Shown: in pieces, positions 33,752 to 43,082 of the stretch
Numbering within the stretch: the first letter of the stretch is position 1
Layout of the letters: each line of letters opens with the position of its first letter
DNA from: Lewinella sp. W8
Lineage (GTDB): Bacteria; Bacteroidota; Bacteroidia; Chitinophagales; Saprospiraceae
Assembly (NCBI RefSeq): GCF_004375085.3
Contig: NZ_SNAQ03000002.1
Location: 186,001 to 250,000, forward strand
DNA length: 64,000 nt
Reading direction: 5' to 3'
Program-made: the position numbers and the translations under genes
Notes under the pieces: model-generated
The model's database searches: none
Told to the model about the DNA's origin: nothing
The model's input: only the letters and a program-made list of their open reading frames with translations

Positions 33752-35566
33752 TTAGGCGCTGACTTCCAGCATCTGGCTCTGATAGAGCTCGGCGTAGAGG
33801 CCGTCCCGCAGCAAGAGATCGGCGTGGGTGCCGGTTTCTACGATCCGGCCCTGATCCATGACCACGATGCGGTCGACGTTCCGCAGCGTAGACAGGCGGT
33901 GGGCGATGATGATGCCCGTCCGGCGGGCGTCGGCCAGTGCGGCATCGATGGCCCGCTGGATTTCCTTTTCGGCGACGTTATCCAGAGAACTGGTGGCCTC
34001 GTCGAAAATTACGATCGGCGCGGAGTCGGCTTCGAGGATGGCCCGGGCAATGGCGATGCGCTGCCGCTGACCGCCGGAAAGCTTGATGCCCCGTTCACCG
34101 ACCGGCGTATCGTAGCCCCGCTGGGTTTCGAGGATGAAATCATGGGCCTGGGCCTTGCGGGCCGCCGCTTCGATTTCCTCCATCGTCGCTTCGGGCTTAC
34201 CGTAGGCGATGTTTTCGCGGAGGCTTCGGTGGAACAGGCTGGGGTCCTGCGGCACCAGGGAGATTTTGGAGCGGAGGTAAGCCTGCCGAAGCGTGCGGAT
34301 GTCTACTCCATCGATGGTGATGGCCCCTTCCTGCACGTCCATGTGGCGTTGTAGCAGGGTGACGAGGGTGGATTTACCCGAGCCACTGGGGCCCACAATA
34401 CCCACTTTCTCGCCGGCTCCGATCCGGAGGTTGAAGCCCGCAAACACGGCCGCGCCTTCCGGATACCGGAAGGTGACGTTACGAAATTCCACGGCACCTG
34501 CGGTGAGCGCCCGGTCCTCGGCCTCCTCCTGGTCAAGGATATCGGGCGTCAGGCGGATGTGCTCCATGAATTTATTGGCGTCGGCGTAGGCCTGCGTCAT
34601 GGCGTTGATCATGCGGGAGAAGTTCCACACCTCGTCGGAGATGTTGTTGGTGTAGTAGAGCACCAGCACGATCAAGCCGGGCGTGATGGCCCCCGTCTTC
34701 CAGTAATAGGCCCCCGTCAGCAAGACCGATACGTTGAGGATGATGAGCATAACGCCCTGCAATCCGTTGCGCCAACGACTCCAGTACTTGTTCCGGTGGC
34801 GGGCCCGGTGACGAACCTCATTGCGGCCAGCGAAGTGACTCAGCTCCCGGTCTTCGGCACCGAAGGTCTTGATCGTCATGGCGTTGCTGAGGTTATCGGC
34901 CAATAGGCCCGTCATGCTGGAGTTGAGCCGGGAAACGTTGCGCTCGTGTTTGAGCTTGCGACTGGACACCAATACGACCACCACCAGGTACAGCAGGAAC
35001 CAGCCGACGATGCCCACCGCCATGAGCGGGAAGACGAAGCTGAGGGCAATCAGACTGCCGAAGAAAACGATCACCCACCAGAAGAAGGTGAAGGTTCCGT
35101 GGTCCATGAAGACGTCGAAGGCCGCCCGCATTTGCCGGTGATCGTTGAGCAGGGAGCCGGCGAAGTTGTTTACGAAGAACTTGCGGCCGTGCTGCAGGTA
35201 ATCGCGGAACATGCCGTTCTCCATGCGCTTGACGGTCCCCAGGCGGAAGTAGTCGAAGAACCAGTCGCCGGAACGAAAGGCGCCGATCCGGATGGCGGCC
35301 AACAGGCCAACGATGACGATGTAGCTGATCAACGCGCCGTACTGCTGGCGACGAACTTCGGCGCTGGCCTCGACCATTCCATCGATGATCTTTTGGTAGT
35401 AGATCGGCGTCAGGATGTGGATGCTGACGATGCCGATGGCGTAGAAAAGGTAGATGCCCAGAAAGTACCAGCGGTAGGGATAGGCGGCACTGGCCCAGTA
35501 GCGCAGCATCTCCGAGAAACTTCGGATTAGCTCCCGGGCGGAAGGGGATTTTTTGGATTGGTCCAT
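33752..35566 (-). CDS. ABC exporter, fused permease and ATPase
   Basis: A 604-aa half-transporter of the MsbA/multidrug type. About six membrane helices occupy residues 25-330 and the nucleotide-binding domain about 345-600: Walker A GPSGSGKST, Q-loop SLVPQDPSLF, signature LSGGQRQRIAIARAI, Walker B PIVIFDEATSSLD, and switch His in IAHRLSTL. I chose the ATG at 35566 rather than an in-frame TTG at 35602. It likely works as a homodimer exporting lipids or hydrophobic compounds; the substrate is unknown. It is a single gene with its own terminator. Confidence 0.93.
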   Translation of the reverse strand: MDQSKKSPSARELIRSFSEMLRYWASAAYPYRWYFLGIYLFYAIGIVSIHILTPIYYQKIIDGMVEASAEVRRQQYGALISYIVIVGLLAAIRIGAFRSGDWFFDYFRLGTVKRMENGMFRDYLQHGRKFFVNNFAGSLLNDHRQMRAAFDVFMDHGTFTFFWWVIVFFGSLIALSFVFPLMAVGIVGWFLLYLVVVVLVSSRKLKHERNVSRLNSSMTGLLADNLSNAMTIKTFGAEDRELSHFAGRNEVRHRARHRNKYWSRWRNGLQGVMLIILNVSVLLTGAYYWKTGAITPGLIVLVLYYTNNISDEVWNFSRMINAMTQAYADANKFMEHIRLTPDILDQEEAEDRALTAGAVEFRNVTFRYPEGAAVFAGFNLRIGAGEKVGIVGPSGSGKSTLVTLLQRHMDVQEGAITIDGVDIRTLRQAYLRSKISLVPQDPSLFHRSLRENIAYGKPEATMEEIEAAARKAQAHDFILETQRGYDTPVGERGIKLSGGQRQRIAIARAILEADSAPIVIFDEATSSLDNVAEKEIQRAIDAALADARRTGIIIAHRLSTLRNVDRIVVMDQGRIVETGTHADLLLRDGLYAELYQSQMLEVSA

Positions 35567-35872
35567 GGGGAGAAGGTTTTGTCGGGTTGTGGCCGACAAC
35601 ACCTGGGACCTTCGAAAAATTCCCCAAGGAGAGACTTTTTCTTCGGGAACAATGAATCAGGCGCAACCAGGTGATCCGACCAGTCATCCGGCCGTAAAAC
35701 TGGGGCGTAAACCCATCGGATCAGGAGGCATCAAGTAAGCGCTGACAAATAGCTACTGAGTGCTCGACAAGAGGAATAAAGCGTTTTGGGCGCGAAGCGC
35801 AGGTGCAACGAAGTGGAATCCTCGTGTTCTGCCGGGATGCAATGCCTACCCCGTTAAAGCAGCGCAGCACCG
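35567..35872. other. Intergenic region with one dispersed repeat
   Basis: The 306-nt gap between two minus-strand genes holds the GCGCAGGTGC element at 35784-35816. Otherwise I see no gene, hairpin or clear promoter in it. Confidence 0.5.
35784..35816 (+). repeat. GGGCG...GCGCAGGTGC interspersed repeat, copy 4
   Basis: TTTTGGGCGCGAAGCGCAGG then TGCAACGAAGTGG. It matches the copy at 30514 over almost its whole length, including the GCGAAGTGG-like end. Confidence 0.6.
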
Positions 35873-36484
35873 CTACAACTTCCGCAGTTCAATGTTCCGC
35901 CAGCGCACCCGGATGCCACCGCCGTCGTGAATCTGCAGGGCTACCCCACCCTTTCCGGCGCCGATTTTCTCGTCCTCGATGTCAATCATTTTGGTGCCGT
36001 TGAGCCAGGTGGTGATCTTCGGGCCGATCGCCCGGATTTTCATCTGGTTCCACTCCCCCATCCGGAGGGCTTTATCCTTTTCCGGGTCCGGTTTGATGAG
36101 CCATCCCCGGCCGTAGGATTCATAAATCCCTCCCGTGTGCTTCCCCGGCGGGGCGACCTCCACCTGCCACCCGCTGACGCGGGTGCCTTCCACGGTGGAA
36201 CGGAAGAAGACGCCACTGTTGCCGTCGGCCTCCTGGCGAAACTCCAGGGTCAGCTCAAAATCATCGTAGAAATCTTCGGTCGAAAGGTAGCCGTAGGCCG
36301 CATCCGGACCGCTCTCACAGATGAGTTCTCCGTTTTCCACGTACCATTTCTCGGTTCCGTGGGGCACCCAGCCGGTGAGATCTTCTCCGTTGAAGAGAAC
36401 AATTTTTTGCGGACGGGTGCTACAAGCAAGGAGCAAGACGCTCAACCCGATAAGCAGCAACAATCGGAAAGACGACAGGATCAT
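35873..36484 (-). CDS. DUF1080 (3-keto-disaccharide hydrolase-like) lipoprotein
   Basis: A 203-aa lipoprotein. From the ATG at 36484 the signal MILSSFRLLLLIGLSVLLLA ends at a lipobox Cys (LLAC). The DUF1080 jelly-roll domain follows: IVLFNGEDLTGWVPHGTEKW, YVENGELICESG, LTLEFRQEADGNSGVFFRST, GGIYESYGRGW, EWNQMKIRAIGPKITTWLNG. The family includes concanavalin-like lectin/glucanase folds and 3-keto-glycoside hydrolases; activity here is unproven. It is divergent from the glucan locus, whose first gene starts 398 nt away. Confidence 0.88.
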   Translation of the reverse strand: MILSSFRLLLLIGLSVLLLACSTRPQKIVLFNGEDLTGWVPHGTEKWYVENGELICESGPDAAYGYLSTEDFYDDFELTLEFRQEADGNSGVFFRSTVEGTRVSGWQVEVAPPGKHTGGIYESYGRGWLIKPDPEKDKALRMGEWNQMKIRAIGPKITTWLNGTKMIDIEDEKIGAGKGGVALQIHDGGGIRVRWRNIELRKL

Positions 36485-36881
36485 GAAGGCAAACGTTTGG
36501 TGGTCGGGCAAGATACAACCCCGGCTTGATGTGTCCGCGCCCTGGCGTACATCCGACAAACCATGCCGTTCTTCCGTCCCGAAAACAAAGAGTGCACCAA
36601 AGTCCTTTATCAACCGAAAGATTATGCTTATTTTCATACCCGCCCTATATTAAGAATATACCCACCTGACCAAACCTCCCACAAACCAATCCACCACAAA
36701 TCACTGACTATCAGCCATCTACAAGACTTTTTCACTCCATCATATACAGCGCCTATGGCTACTGTATAGCGTTTGTATATACCAGAGAATCGGAATAAAC
36801 ACCAATATTTACAGCCTACCCGCAAAATTTTATTCCCCGACTGGCGCTCCACAGGGAATTTTTAACCAGTAAAGTCGAATC
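36485..36881. other. Regulatory-looking spacer before the glucan locus
   Basis: The 397-nt A+T-rich divergent spacer separates the DUF1080 gene from the beta-glucan genes. No gene is visible. It contains inverted repeats described separately and must hold the promoter of the locus, although no exact TAnnTTTG box at proper spacing was found. Confidence 0.5.
36743..36782. promoter_or_regulatory. Inverted repeats, possible operator of the glucan locus
   Basis: TATACAG (36743-36749) and CTGTATA (36762-36768) form a perfect 7-bp inverted repeat with a 12-nt centre, followed by the palindrome GTATATAC (36775-36782). The location, 100-140 nt before the first gene, fits a regulator-binding site. The partner may be the SusR-like regulator encoded at the end of the locus. 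Confidence 0.35.
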
Positions 36882-39800
36882 ATGAAAGCACTATTCCTCC
36901 AGTTGCTACTCGTATTATCTGTAACCACCGCTTTCGCCCAGGCGCAGATGGTTACCGTCGAAGAAGACTCCGACGGCATCAGATTGATGGTTGATGGCGA
37001 ACCGTTTATGGTCAACGGCATGAACTGGGATTACTTCCCGAGGGGCACCAACGTTTTTTACAGCCTCTGGGACCAGCCCGACGACATCATTCGCGCGGCC
37101 CTGGACGGTGAAATGCCCCTCCTGCAAAATATGGGTGTGAATACGATCCGGGTGTACACCGGAATTCCCGCCCGGTGGATCACCTACATCTACGAGAAGT
37201 ACGGCATTTACACCATGCTCAACCACTCCTTTGGTCGTTACGGACTGACCATCGACGGTGGCTGGATGGCCAACACGGAATACGCCGATCCCCGCGTGAG
37301 GGAGTTGTTGCTGAAGGAGACCACCCAGATGGTGCAGGATTACAAGAATACGCCCGGACTACTGCTTTACTTACTCGGTAACGAAAACAATTACGGACTC
37401 TTCTGGGGCGGTGCGGAAACCGAAGATATCCCCGAAGAAAACGAAGCAGCGCTGATCCGGGCCCGGGCGATGTACAAGATTTTCAACGAAGCCACGCTGG
37501 CCATGAAGGCCGTGGACAGCTCCGTGCCCGTTGCCATGTGTAACGGTGACCTTCTGTTCCTCGATTTAGTCGTAGAGGAATGCCCCGACGTGGACATCTA
37601 CGGAACCAATATGTACCGCGGTGTATCCTTCGGGGATGCCTTTGAGCGGGTCCGCAGTGAATACGGCAAGCCCATCCTCTTTACGGAATTTGGCGCGGAC
37701 GCCTTCAACGCCGTTACCAACAGTGAAGACCAGCAGGCCCAGGCTTACTACATGGTGGGCAACTGGAAAGAAATTTACGCCAATGCCGCCGGTCTCGGCC
37801 TGGCCCAAAACTCTCTGGGGGGCTTCACCTTCCAGTTCAGTGACGGATGGTGGAAATTTGGCCAGACCGACAACCTGGACGTTCACGACAACAATGCCTC
37901 CTGGAGTAACGGCGGTTACGCCCACGACTTCGTCGAGGGTGAGGACAACATGAACGAAGAGTGGTTTGGTGTCGCGGCTAAGGGGCCCACCAACGAGCGG
38001 GGGTTATACAACCTCTATCCGCGGGCCGCCTACTACGCCTTGAAAGAAGCCCATCAGTTTAATCCCTACCGGGAGGGGGTAACGGTAAACTCCATCGAGC
38101 AGTACTTCAGTGGCATCAACCTGATGGACGCCGTCAGCAAGGCCCGCGGCGACAAGGCCGCCATGATGACCGAACAGGCGAGTAAAATTCAGCTCAGCCG
38201 ACTGAGCGCGGAGCTTTCCACCTTCAACACTGGTGGCAGTCTGGTATCCACCCCCAAGGAAGATGACCCCACCGACAACGTCTTCCCCAACGCCCAGGGA
38301 TTTGACCATATGCAGTCCTTCTTCGTGGGGGTCTCGGCAAACCCGAATCCCAGTTTCCGGGCGAACGTCGAGTTCAACATTCTCGGGAACGTAGCCCAGA
38401 ACCCGATCAACGAAATCTTCTACGAGAACCGGGGACGCCCCATCGAAGTGAACACCACCATTAATGGACTCGTAACCCAGGGCGACGTAAACCGGGTGGC
38501 GGTTTACCGTGCCGACTTTAACTGGGCCCACGAGAAGTTTGACATGAAGGGCTTCTACCGAACGGGGCACTACCACTGGGGTTACGAAGGCGACTTCTTC
38601 AACCTTTACCCCGAAGCCAACTACGGGCCGAACATCGACATCTACAACGGCAACGCCCCCCTTGGTGTAGAATTCGAGGGTAAGAAAGAATTTAAGGGAT
38701 TAACCGTAGCCATGGGTCCGGAACTGTGGTGGGGAGCCAACCCCGCCGTGCTGGTTAAGTACCACCGCGAAGTCATGGGCATGGAGGTTACGGGTATCTT
38801 CCACGAAGACCTGCAGGACCGGCAGCAGTCCGAAAGTTCATTCGCCATCCCTCAACCCCGGACGCGGCGCGCTACCCTGCAGATCGAGAAGGAAATGGGC
38901 CCGTTCACCCTCCAGGCCGGTGGTATTTGGGGCGGTAGTCCGCTGATCGGCCGCGAATTCCAGATCGTGGACGGCGAAGCCGGCGACTACACCGTGTACA
39001 AAGATCAAATTGAAAGTAGCGACAACTGGGGGGGTAAGCTAAAACTTACCTACTCCAAAGGTCCCATCAACTGGTACGCCCAGGGGGCTGCCCAGGGGCT
39101 GGTGGCCAACGGTGGTGCCGACCCCACCCTCACCTTTACCGGGTGGAAGCTCAAGGACAGCGGCAGCGGAAACATGTACAACTTCCTGACCGGTTTCACT
39201 TACCTCGTCGGCGATCTGCAAATTGCTCCCAACTTCCTCTGGCAACGCCCCATTGAGGATCCGATTCCGGGGGACGTGGACGGCCCCGGTCGCCCGCGCA
39301 ACATTCTCGATGATCCCTTCGTCGTCCGCGGTGGTAACCGCGAACAGGTTGCGGGCGAAATCCTGTTTACCTACGATCCCACTCCGGGCACCTTCATGTA
39401 CCAGTGGGACAACGACCGCGCGGAAGACGCCAAGTTCGCCATGAGTGCGGGCTTCGTATTCCGTCACCTCCCCACGACCCAGGATGCCTCCATCGGTATC
39501 CTCCCCGACGGCCGGACGTTCTTTGCCTTCCCCGGTGCGGCTCCGGCCGATGACCTCTGGGAGGCCCACGCCAGAATCGTTTCCAAAGCAAACAAAGAGC
39601 TGGGGGTAGTAGCCAATATCTACACCGGTACCGCTCAGGCCAACGGAGACAGTGAGCGGACCATCCAGCGCTTCGGCACGGACGTCCGGCTGATCTACAA
39701 GCGACTCAAGCTCATTGGGGCCTTCCGCCTGAATGACTGGGGACCCTACGATTATCACCGGGACTTCAACCAGACCTTCCCCACCCAGATGTCGCTGGAC

Positions 39801-40022
39801 CTCTCCACCACGCTGGGTAAGGCCCGGTGGCTGGCCCTTCCCGAAACGAAGCTCGGCATCATGGGTATTTTCCGTACCCTCGACGAATTCTCTCCCCGCT
39901 ACTGCCCGACCCGCACCATCGGCCCCGATGGCATCCTGGCCTGCGACGCCATGGCACCAGGCTTTGCCAACGGTAACGAATGGGAAATCCGTACTTACCT
40001 GCACGTAAACATTTTCAAGTAA
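36882..40022 (+). CDS. Clan GH-A glycosidase fused to a putative outer-membrane beta-barrel
   Basis: A 1046-aa exported protein with signal MKALFLQLLLVLSVTTAFAQ. Residues about 25-400 are a TIM-barrel glycosidase: VNGMNWDYFPRGTN, MGVNTIRVYTGIP, acid/base-type Glu168 in LGNENNYG, and nucleophile-type Glu269 in LFTEFGAD. The layout recalls beta-1,3-glucan enzymes of clan GH-A (GH72-, GH2- or GH158-like); the exact family is not fixed. Residues about 460-1046 differ entirely: serial amphipathic strands rich in aromatic and Gly residues, joined by polar loops, ending TYLHVNIFK, as in outer-membrane barrels. It is the first gene of the locus, 25 nt before the binding lipoprotein. The catalytic role is fairly sure; the barrel is an inference from strand pattern. 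Confidence 0.7.
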   Translation: MKALFLQLLLVLSVTTAFAQAQMVTVEEDSDGIRLMVDGEPFMVNGMNWDYFPRGTNVFYSLWDQPDDIIRAALDGEMPLLQNMGVNTIRVYTGIPARWITYIYEKYGIYTMLNHSFGRYGLTIDGGWMANTEYADPRVRELLLKETTQMVQDYKNTPGLLLYLLGNENNYGLFWGGAETEDIPEENEAALIRARAMYKIFNEATLAMKAVDSSVPVAMCNGDLLFLDLVVEECPDVDIYGTNMYRGVSFGDAFERVRSEYGKPILFTEFGADAFNAVTNSEDQQAQAYYMVGNWKEIYANAAGLGLAQNSLGGFTFQFSDGWWKFGQTDNLDVHDNNASWSNGGYAHDFVEGEDNMNEEWFGVAAKGPTNERGLYNLYPRAAYYALKEAHQFNPYREGVTVNSIEQYFSGINLMDAVSKARGDKAAMMTEQASKIQLSRLSAELSTFNTGGSLVSTPKEDDPTDNVFPNAQGFDHMQSFFVGVSANPNPSFRANVEFNILGNVAQNPINEIFYENRGRPIEVNTTINGLVTQGDVNRVAVYRADFNWAHEKFDMKGFYRTGHYHWGYEGDFFNLYPEANYGPNIDIYNGNAPLGVEFEGKKEFKGLTVAMGPELWWGANPAVLVKYHREVMGMEVTGIFHEDLQDRQQSESSFAIPQPRTRRATLQIEKEMGPFTLQAGGIWGGSPLIGREFQIVDGEAGDYTVYKDQIESSDNWGGKLKLTYSKGPINWYAQGAAQGLVANGGADPTLTFTGWKLKDSGSGNMYNFLTGFTYLVGDLQIAPNFLWQRPIEDPIPGDVDGPGRPRNILDDPFVVRGGNREQVAGEILFTYDPTPGTFMYQWDNDRAEDAKFAMSAGFVFRHLPTTQDASIGILPDGRTFFAFPGAAPADDLWEAHARIVSKANKELGVVANIYTGTAQANGDSERTIQRFGTDVRLIYKRLKLIGAFRLNDWGPYDYHRDFNQTFPTQMSLDLSTTLGKARWLALPETKLGIMGIFRTLDEFSPRYCPTRTIGPDGILACDAMAPGFANGNEWEIRTYLHVNIFK

Positions 40023-40047
40023 GCTATCACCAATAAAATCACCAGAA

Positions 40048-43017
40048 ATGAATAAGATTATCAACAGCTTCGGCAGGTTACTGCTTGTGGGACTACTCGT
40101 TTTCACCTTCAGTTGTGAACGTGATCTGGAAGAGCTCGAACTGGCCACCTTCCCCGCTAACGGACTCGTTTTTGACGATACGTTCAGTGCTGGCCTACGG
40201 GAATACTCCGCCTTTGGCGGTTCCAAGCTGACCGGTTTCCAGGTAGTCGATGAGGTGGCCTTTGCGGGTACCTCCTCCATGCAATTTGAAGTGCCCGATT
40301 TTGAGGATCCGGGTGGTGCCTTTGTGGGTGGAGCCTTCATTCCCGACGGGGCACGTGACCTGTCCGGATTTAATGTGCTGACCTTTTATGCACGGGCCTC
40401 CGAAGCCGAATTTATTGGTGAGATTGGCTTCGGGAATGACTTTGGCAGTAACACCTACGTGGCTTCCATTACCAACGTGCCCGTGACCACCAACTGGAAA
40501 AAATACTACATCCCCATTCCGGACCCCTCCAAGCTGACCGCCGAACGTGGGCTGTTCTTTCTCTCGGAAGGCCCCGACGAGGAAGGCCGGGGATATACTT
40601 TCTGGATCGACGAAGTACGCTTCGAGAACCTCGGTACCGTCGTGCCGGTAAATTCCGGCATCTTCAACGGAGAAGAACTGACGGAGACCGTAGAGACCGG
40701 CGCCGTATTTACCGCCAATGGATTCGTAACCTACAACCTGCCTACCGGCGTCGACCAGCGTTCCTCTGCTTCGCCCGCCTACTTTGAATTCACGTCCTCC
40801 AACCCCAGCGTGGCCAGTGTGGACGCGAACGGCATCGTGACGGTACTGGACGCCGGCGAGGCCGTCATCACCGCCAGCATCGACGGCGTGGAGTCCGTCG
40901 GTTCCCTTTCAATCACCTCTACCGGTGACCCCATCCTCCCCGCCGGCCCCGCCCCCACGCCGGAGGTACCCGCCGATGACGTGATCTCCCTGTTCAGCAA
41001 CGCCTACCAGGACGAACCGGTAGACTTCTACAACGGGTTCTGGGAGTTCTCTACTACCCAGTCCGCCATCGTGCAGGTGCAAAGTGATGACATCATCCGT
41101 TACAGCCAGCTCAACTTCGTGGGCATCCAGTTCACTTCACCGACGATCGACATCTCGGCCATGAACCGGGTCCATCTGGACATCTGGACGCCCGACCCCA
41201 CCCCCGCCGGCGCGGAATTCAAGGTGCTGCTCGTGGACCTCGGGGCCGACGGCAACTTCGGCGGCAATGACGACTCCTCCTTTGAGGTGACCTTCACGCC
41301 CCCTACCCTGCAATCCGAACAGTGGGTAAGCCTCGACCTTCCCCTGTCCGACTTCCCCGGACTGACCGGCCGAACGAACCTCGCCCAGGTGGTCCTCTCC
41401 GGGAACCTGCCCAACATTTTCATGGACAACCTCTACTTCTACAACGATGGCGGCAATACTGGTGGTGGTGACGATGAGCCCACCATGGCGGCACCCACGC
41501 CCTCCCGTAACGCCGCTGACGTGATTTCCCTGTTCAGTGACGCCTACGATGACGTACCCGTGGACACCTGGCGCACCGAATGGTCCGTCGCGGCCTTTGA
41601 GGACGTCAACGTCGACGGAAACCCCACCAAAAAGTACTCCGCACTGGACTTCGTGGGCATCGAAACAGTAAACAGTCCGGTGGATGCCTCCAACATGACC
41701 CACCTGCACATGGACGTTTGGTCGGGCGACTTCACCTTCTTCGCCGTCAAGCTGGTTGACTTCGGCGCCGATGGCGCCTTCGGTGGCGGTGACGACGTCG
41801 AGCACCAGATCGACATCCCCATGCCCGCCCAGGAGCAGTGGATCAGCTACGATTTCCTTCTGGATGACTTCGTCAACCTGACCACCCGGTCTAACATCGC
41901 CCAATACATCCTGGTGGGACAGCCCTCCGGAGCCAGCACCGTCTTCGTGGATAACCTGTACTTCTACAACGACGATGGCGGTGGCAACCCCACCGAACCG
42001 ACCATGGCCGCCCCTACGCCAACGGAAGACGAAGCGGACGTCATCTCCCTCTTCAGCGACGCCTACACCGACGTGAGCGTGGACACCTGGCGCACCGACT
42101 GGTCGGCCGCCACCTTTGAGGACGTCATGGTCGCCGGTAACGCCACGAAGAAGTACTCCGACCTCGACTTCGTGGGCATCGAAACCGTAATGAATACCGT
42201 GGACGCCAGTGAGATGACCAACTTCCGCATGGACGTCTGGTCCGGCGACTACACCTTCTTCGGGTTCAAGTTGGTTGACTTCGGCGCCGATGGCGCCTTC
42301 GGCGGTGGCGACGACGTTGAGCACCAGATCAATATCGAAATGCCCGACCAGGCCCAGTGGGTCAGCTTTGACTTCCCGCTGGATGACTTCACCGGACTAA
42401 CGACCCGGTCCAACATCGCCCAGTACATCATCGTCGGCCAACCCACGGGAGCGACGACCATCTTCGTGGACAATATGTACTTCTACAACGGCGACGGCGG
42501 TGGCGGTGGAGACCTCACCGAACCCGACACCCCCGCTCCCACACCCTCCTTCGACGCGGCAAACGTCATCTCCATCTTCAGCGATGCGTACACCGACGTG
42601 ACGGTAGATACCTACCGGACGGACTGGTCCTCAGCAGATTACATGGATTTCATGGTTTCCGGAAACGCCACCCTTCAGTACAGCAACCTGGACTTCGTGG
42701 GCATCGAAACGGTAGCCAGCACGGTAGACGCTTCCAACATGACGCACTTCTCCCTCGACGTTTGGTCGGCCGACTACACCTTCTTCGCCATTAAGCTGGT
42801 TGACTTCGGTGCCGACGGCGCCTTCGGCGGCGGTGATGACGTGGAGCATCAGGTGGAATTCACCATGCCCGCTCAACAGCAGTGGGTGACGCTGGACATT
42901 CCGCTGAGTGACTTCACCAACCTGACCACCACCTCCAACATCGCTCAGTACATCCTGGTGGGCCAGCCTACCGGCGGCACGACGGTGTTCGTGGATAATA
43001 TGTTCTTCCACAACTAA
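40048..43017 (+). CDS. Modular glycan-binding lipoprotein with four tandem repeats
   Basis: A 989-aa lipoprotein with lipobox F-S-C23. An N-terminal CBM-like beta-sandwich (about 38-205, with FDDTFSAGLREYSAFGGSKL and YTFWIDEVRFENL) is followed by a Big_2-like domain (about 215-295, SNPSVASVDANGIVTVLDAG). Four similar modules then start near residues 301, 480, 653 and 828. Each opens PTP...DVISLFSDAY and carries NFVGI or DFVGIE, DFGADG-FGG-DD, and closes VDN-YFYN. I recall modules of this kind fused to laminarinases in Bacteroidota; here they stand free. No catalytic residues are seen. The likely role is surface capture of beta-glucan, the job SusD or SusE would do elsewhere. Confidence 0.8.
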   Translation: MNKIINSFGRLLLVGLLVFTFSCERDLEELELATFPANGLVFDDTFSAGLREYSAFGGSKLTGFQVVDEVAFAGTSSMQFEVPDFEDPGGAFVGGAFIPDGARDLSGFNVLTFYARASEAEFIGEIGFGNDFGSNTYVASITNVPVTTNWKKYYIPIPDPSKLTAERGLFFLSEGPDEEGRGYTFWIDEVRFENLGTVVPVNSGIFNGEELTETVETGAVFTANGFVTYNLPTGVDQRSSASPAYFEFTSSNPSVASVDANGIVTVLDAGEAVITASIDGVESVGSLSITSTGDPILPAGPAPTPEVPADDVISLFSNAYQDEPVDFYNGFWEFSTTQSAIVQVQSDDIIRYSQLNFVGIQFTSPTIDISAMNRVHLDIWTPDPTPAGAEFKVLLVDLGADGNFGGNDDSSFEVTFTPPTLQSEQWVSLDLPLSDFPGLTGRTNLAQVVLSGNLPNIFMDNLYFYNDGGNTGGGDDEPTMAAPTPSRNAADVISLFSDAYDDVPVDTWRTEWSVAAFEDVNVDGNPTKKYSALDFVGIETVNSPVDASNMTHLHMDVWSGDFTFFAVKLVDFGADGAFGGGDDVEHQIDIPMPAQEQWISYDFLLDDFVNLTTRSNIAQYILVGQPSGASTVFVDNLYFYNDDGGGNPTEPTMAAPTPTEDEADVISLFSDAYTDVSVDTWRTDWSAATFEDVMVAGNATKKYSDLDFVGIETVMNTVDASEMTNFRMDVWSGDYTFFGFKLVDFGADGAFGGGDDVEHQINIEMPDQAQWVSFDFPLDDFTGLTTRSNIAQYIIVGQPTGATTIFVDNMYFYNGDGGGGGDLTEPDTPAPTPSFDAANVISIFSDAYTDVTVDTYRTDWSSADYMDFMVSGNATLQYSNLDFVGIETVASTVDASNMTHFSLDVWSADYTFFAIKLVDFGADGAFGGGDDVEHQVEFTMPAQQQWVTLDIPLSDFTNLTTTSNIAQYILVGQPTGGTTVFVDNMFFHN
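41487..43014 (+). repeat. Intragenic repeats of the binding lipoprotein
   Basis: Three repeat units of about 520 nt (starting near 41487, 42007 and 42531), preceded by a more divergent one near 40951, encode near-identical modules. Stretches such as GACTTCGGCGCCGATGGCGC recur exactly in two units, indicating recent duplication or gene conversion. Confidence 0.8.
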
Positions 43018-43082
43018 TTCCTTCCGGGCCTGAATCCATAACCAAACGCTCCGCTAACCCGGGGCTTCAAATAATAAAGCGC

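Noticed and set aside
36882-40022. Considered the barrel half to be a SusC/TonB-dependent receptor
   Set aside because: There is no plug domain, no TonB box and no carboxypeptidase-like N-terminal domain; the strand region is too short for a 22-strand receptor.
39039-40340. A 433-codon minus-strand open frame
   Set aside because: It lies antisense to the glycosidase-barrel gene and the next gene's start, with no domain features.
41137-42324. A 395-codon minus-strand open frame with internal repeats
   Set aside because: Its repeats simply mirror the tandem modules of the lipoprotein gene on the plus strand.
40048-43017. Considered SusD or SusE identity for the lipoprotein
   Set aside because: It lacks the TPR-rich alpha-helical SusD fold; it is all beta modules. 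SusE-like function is possible but not shown.
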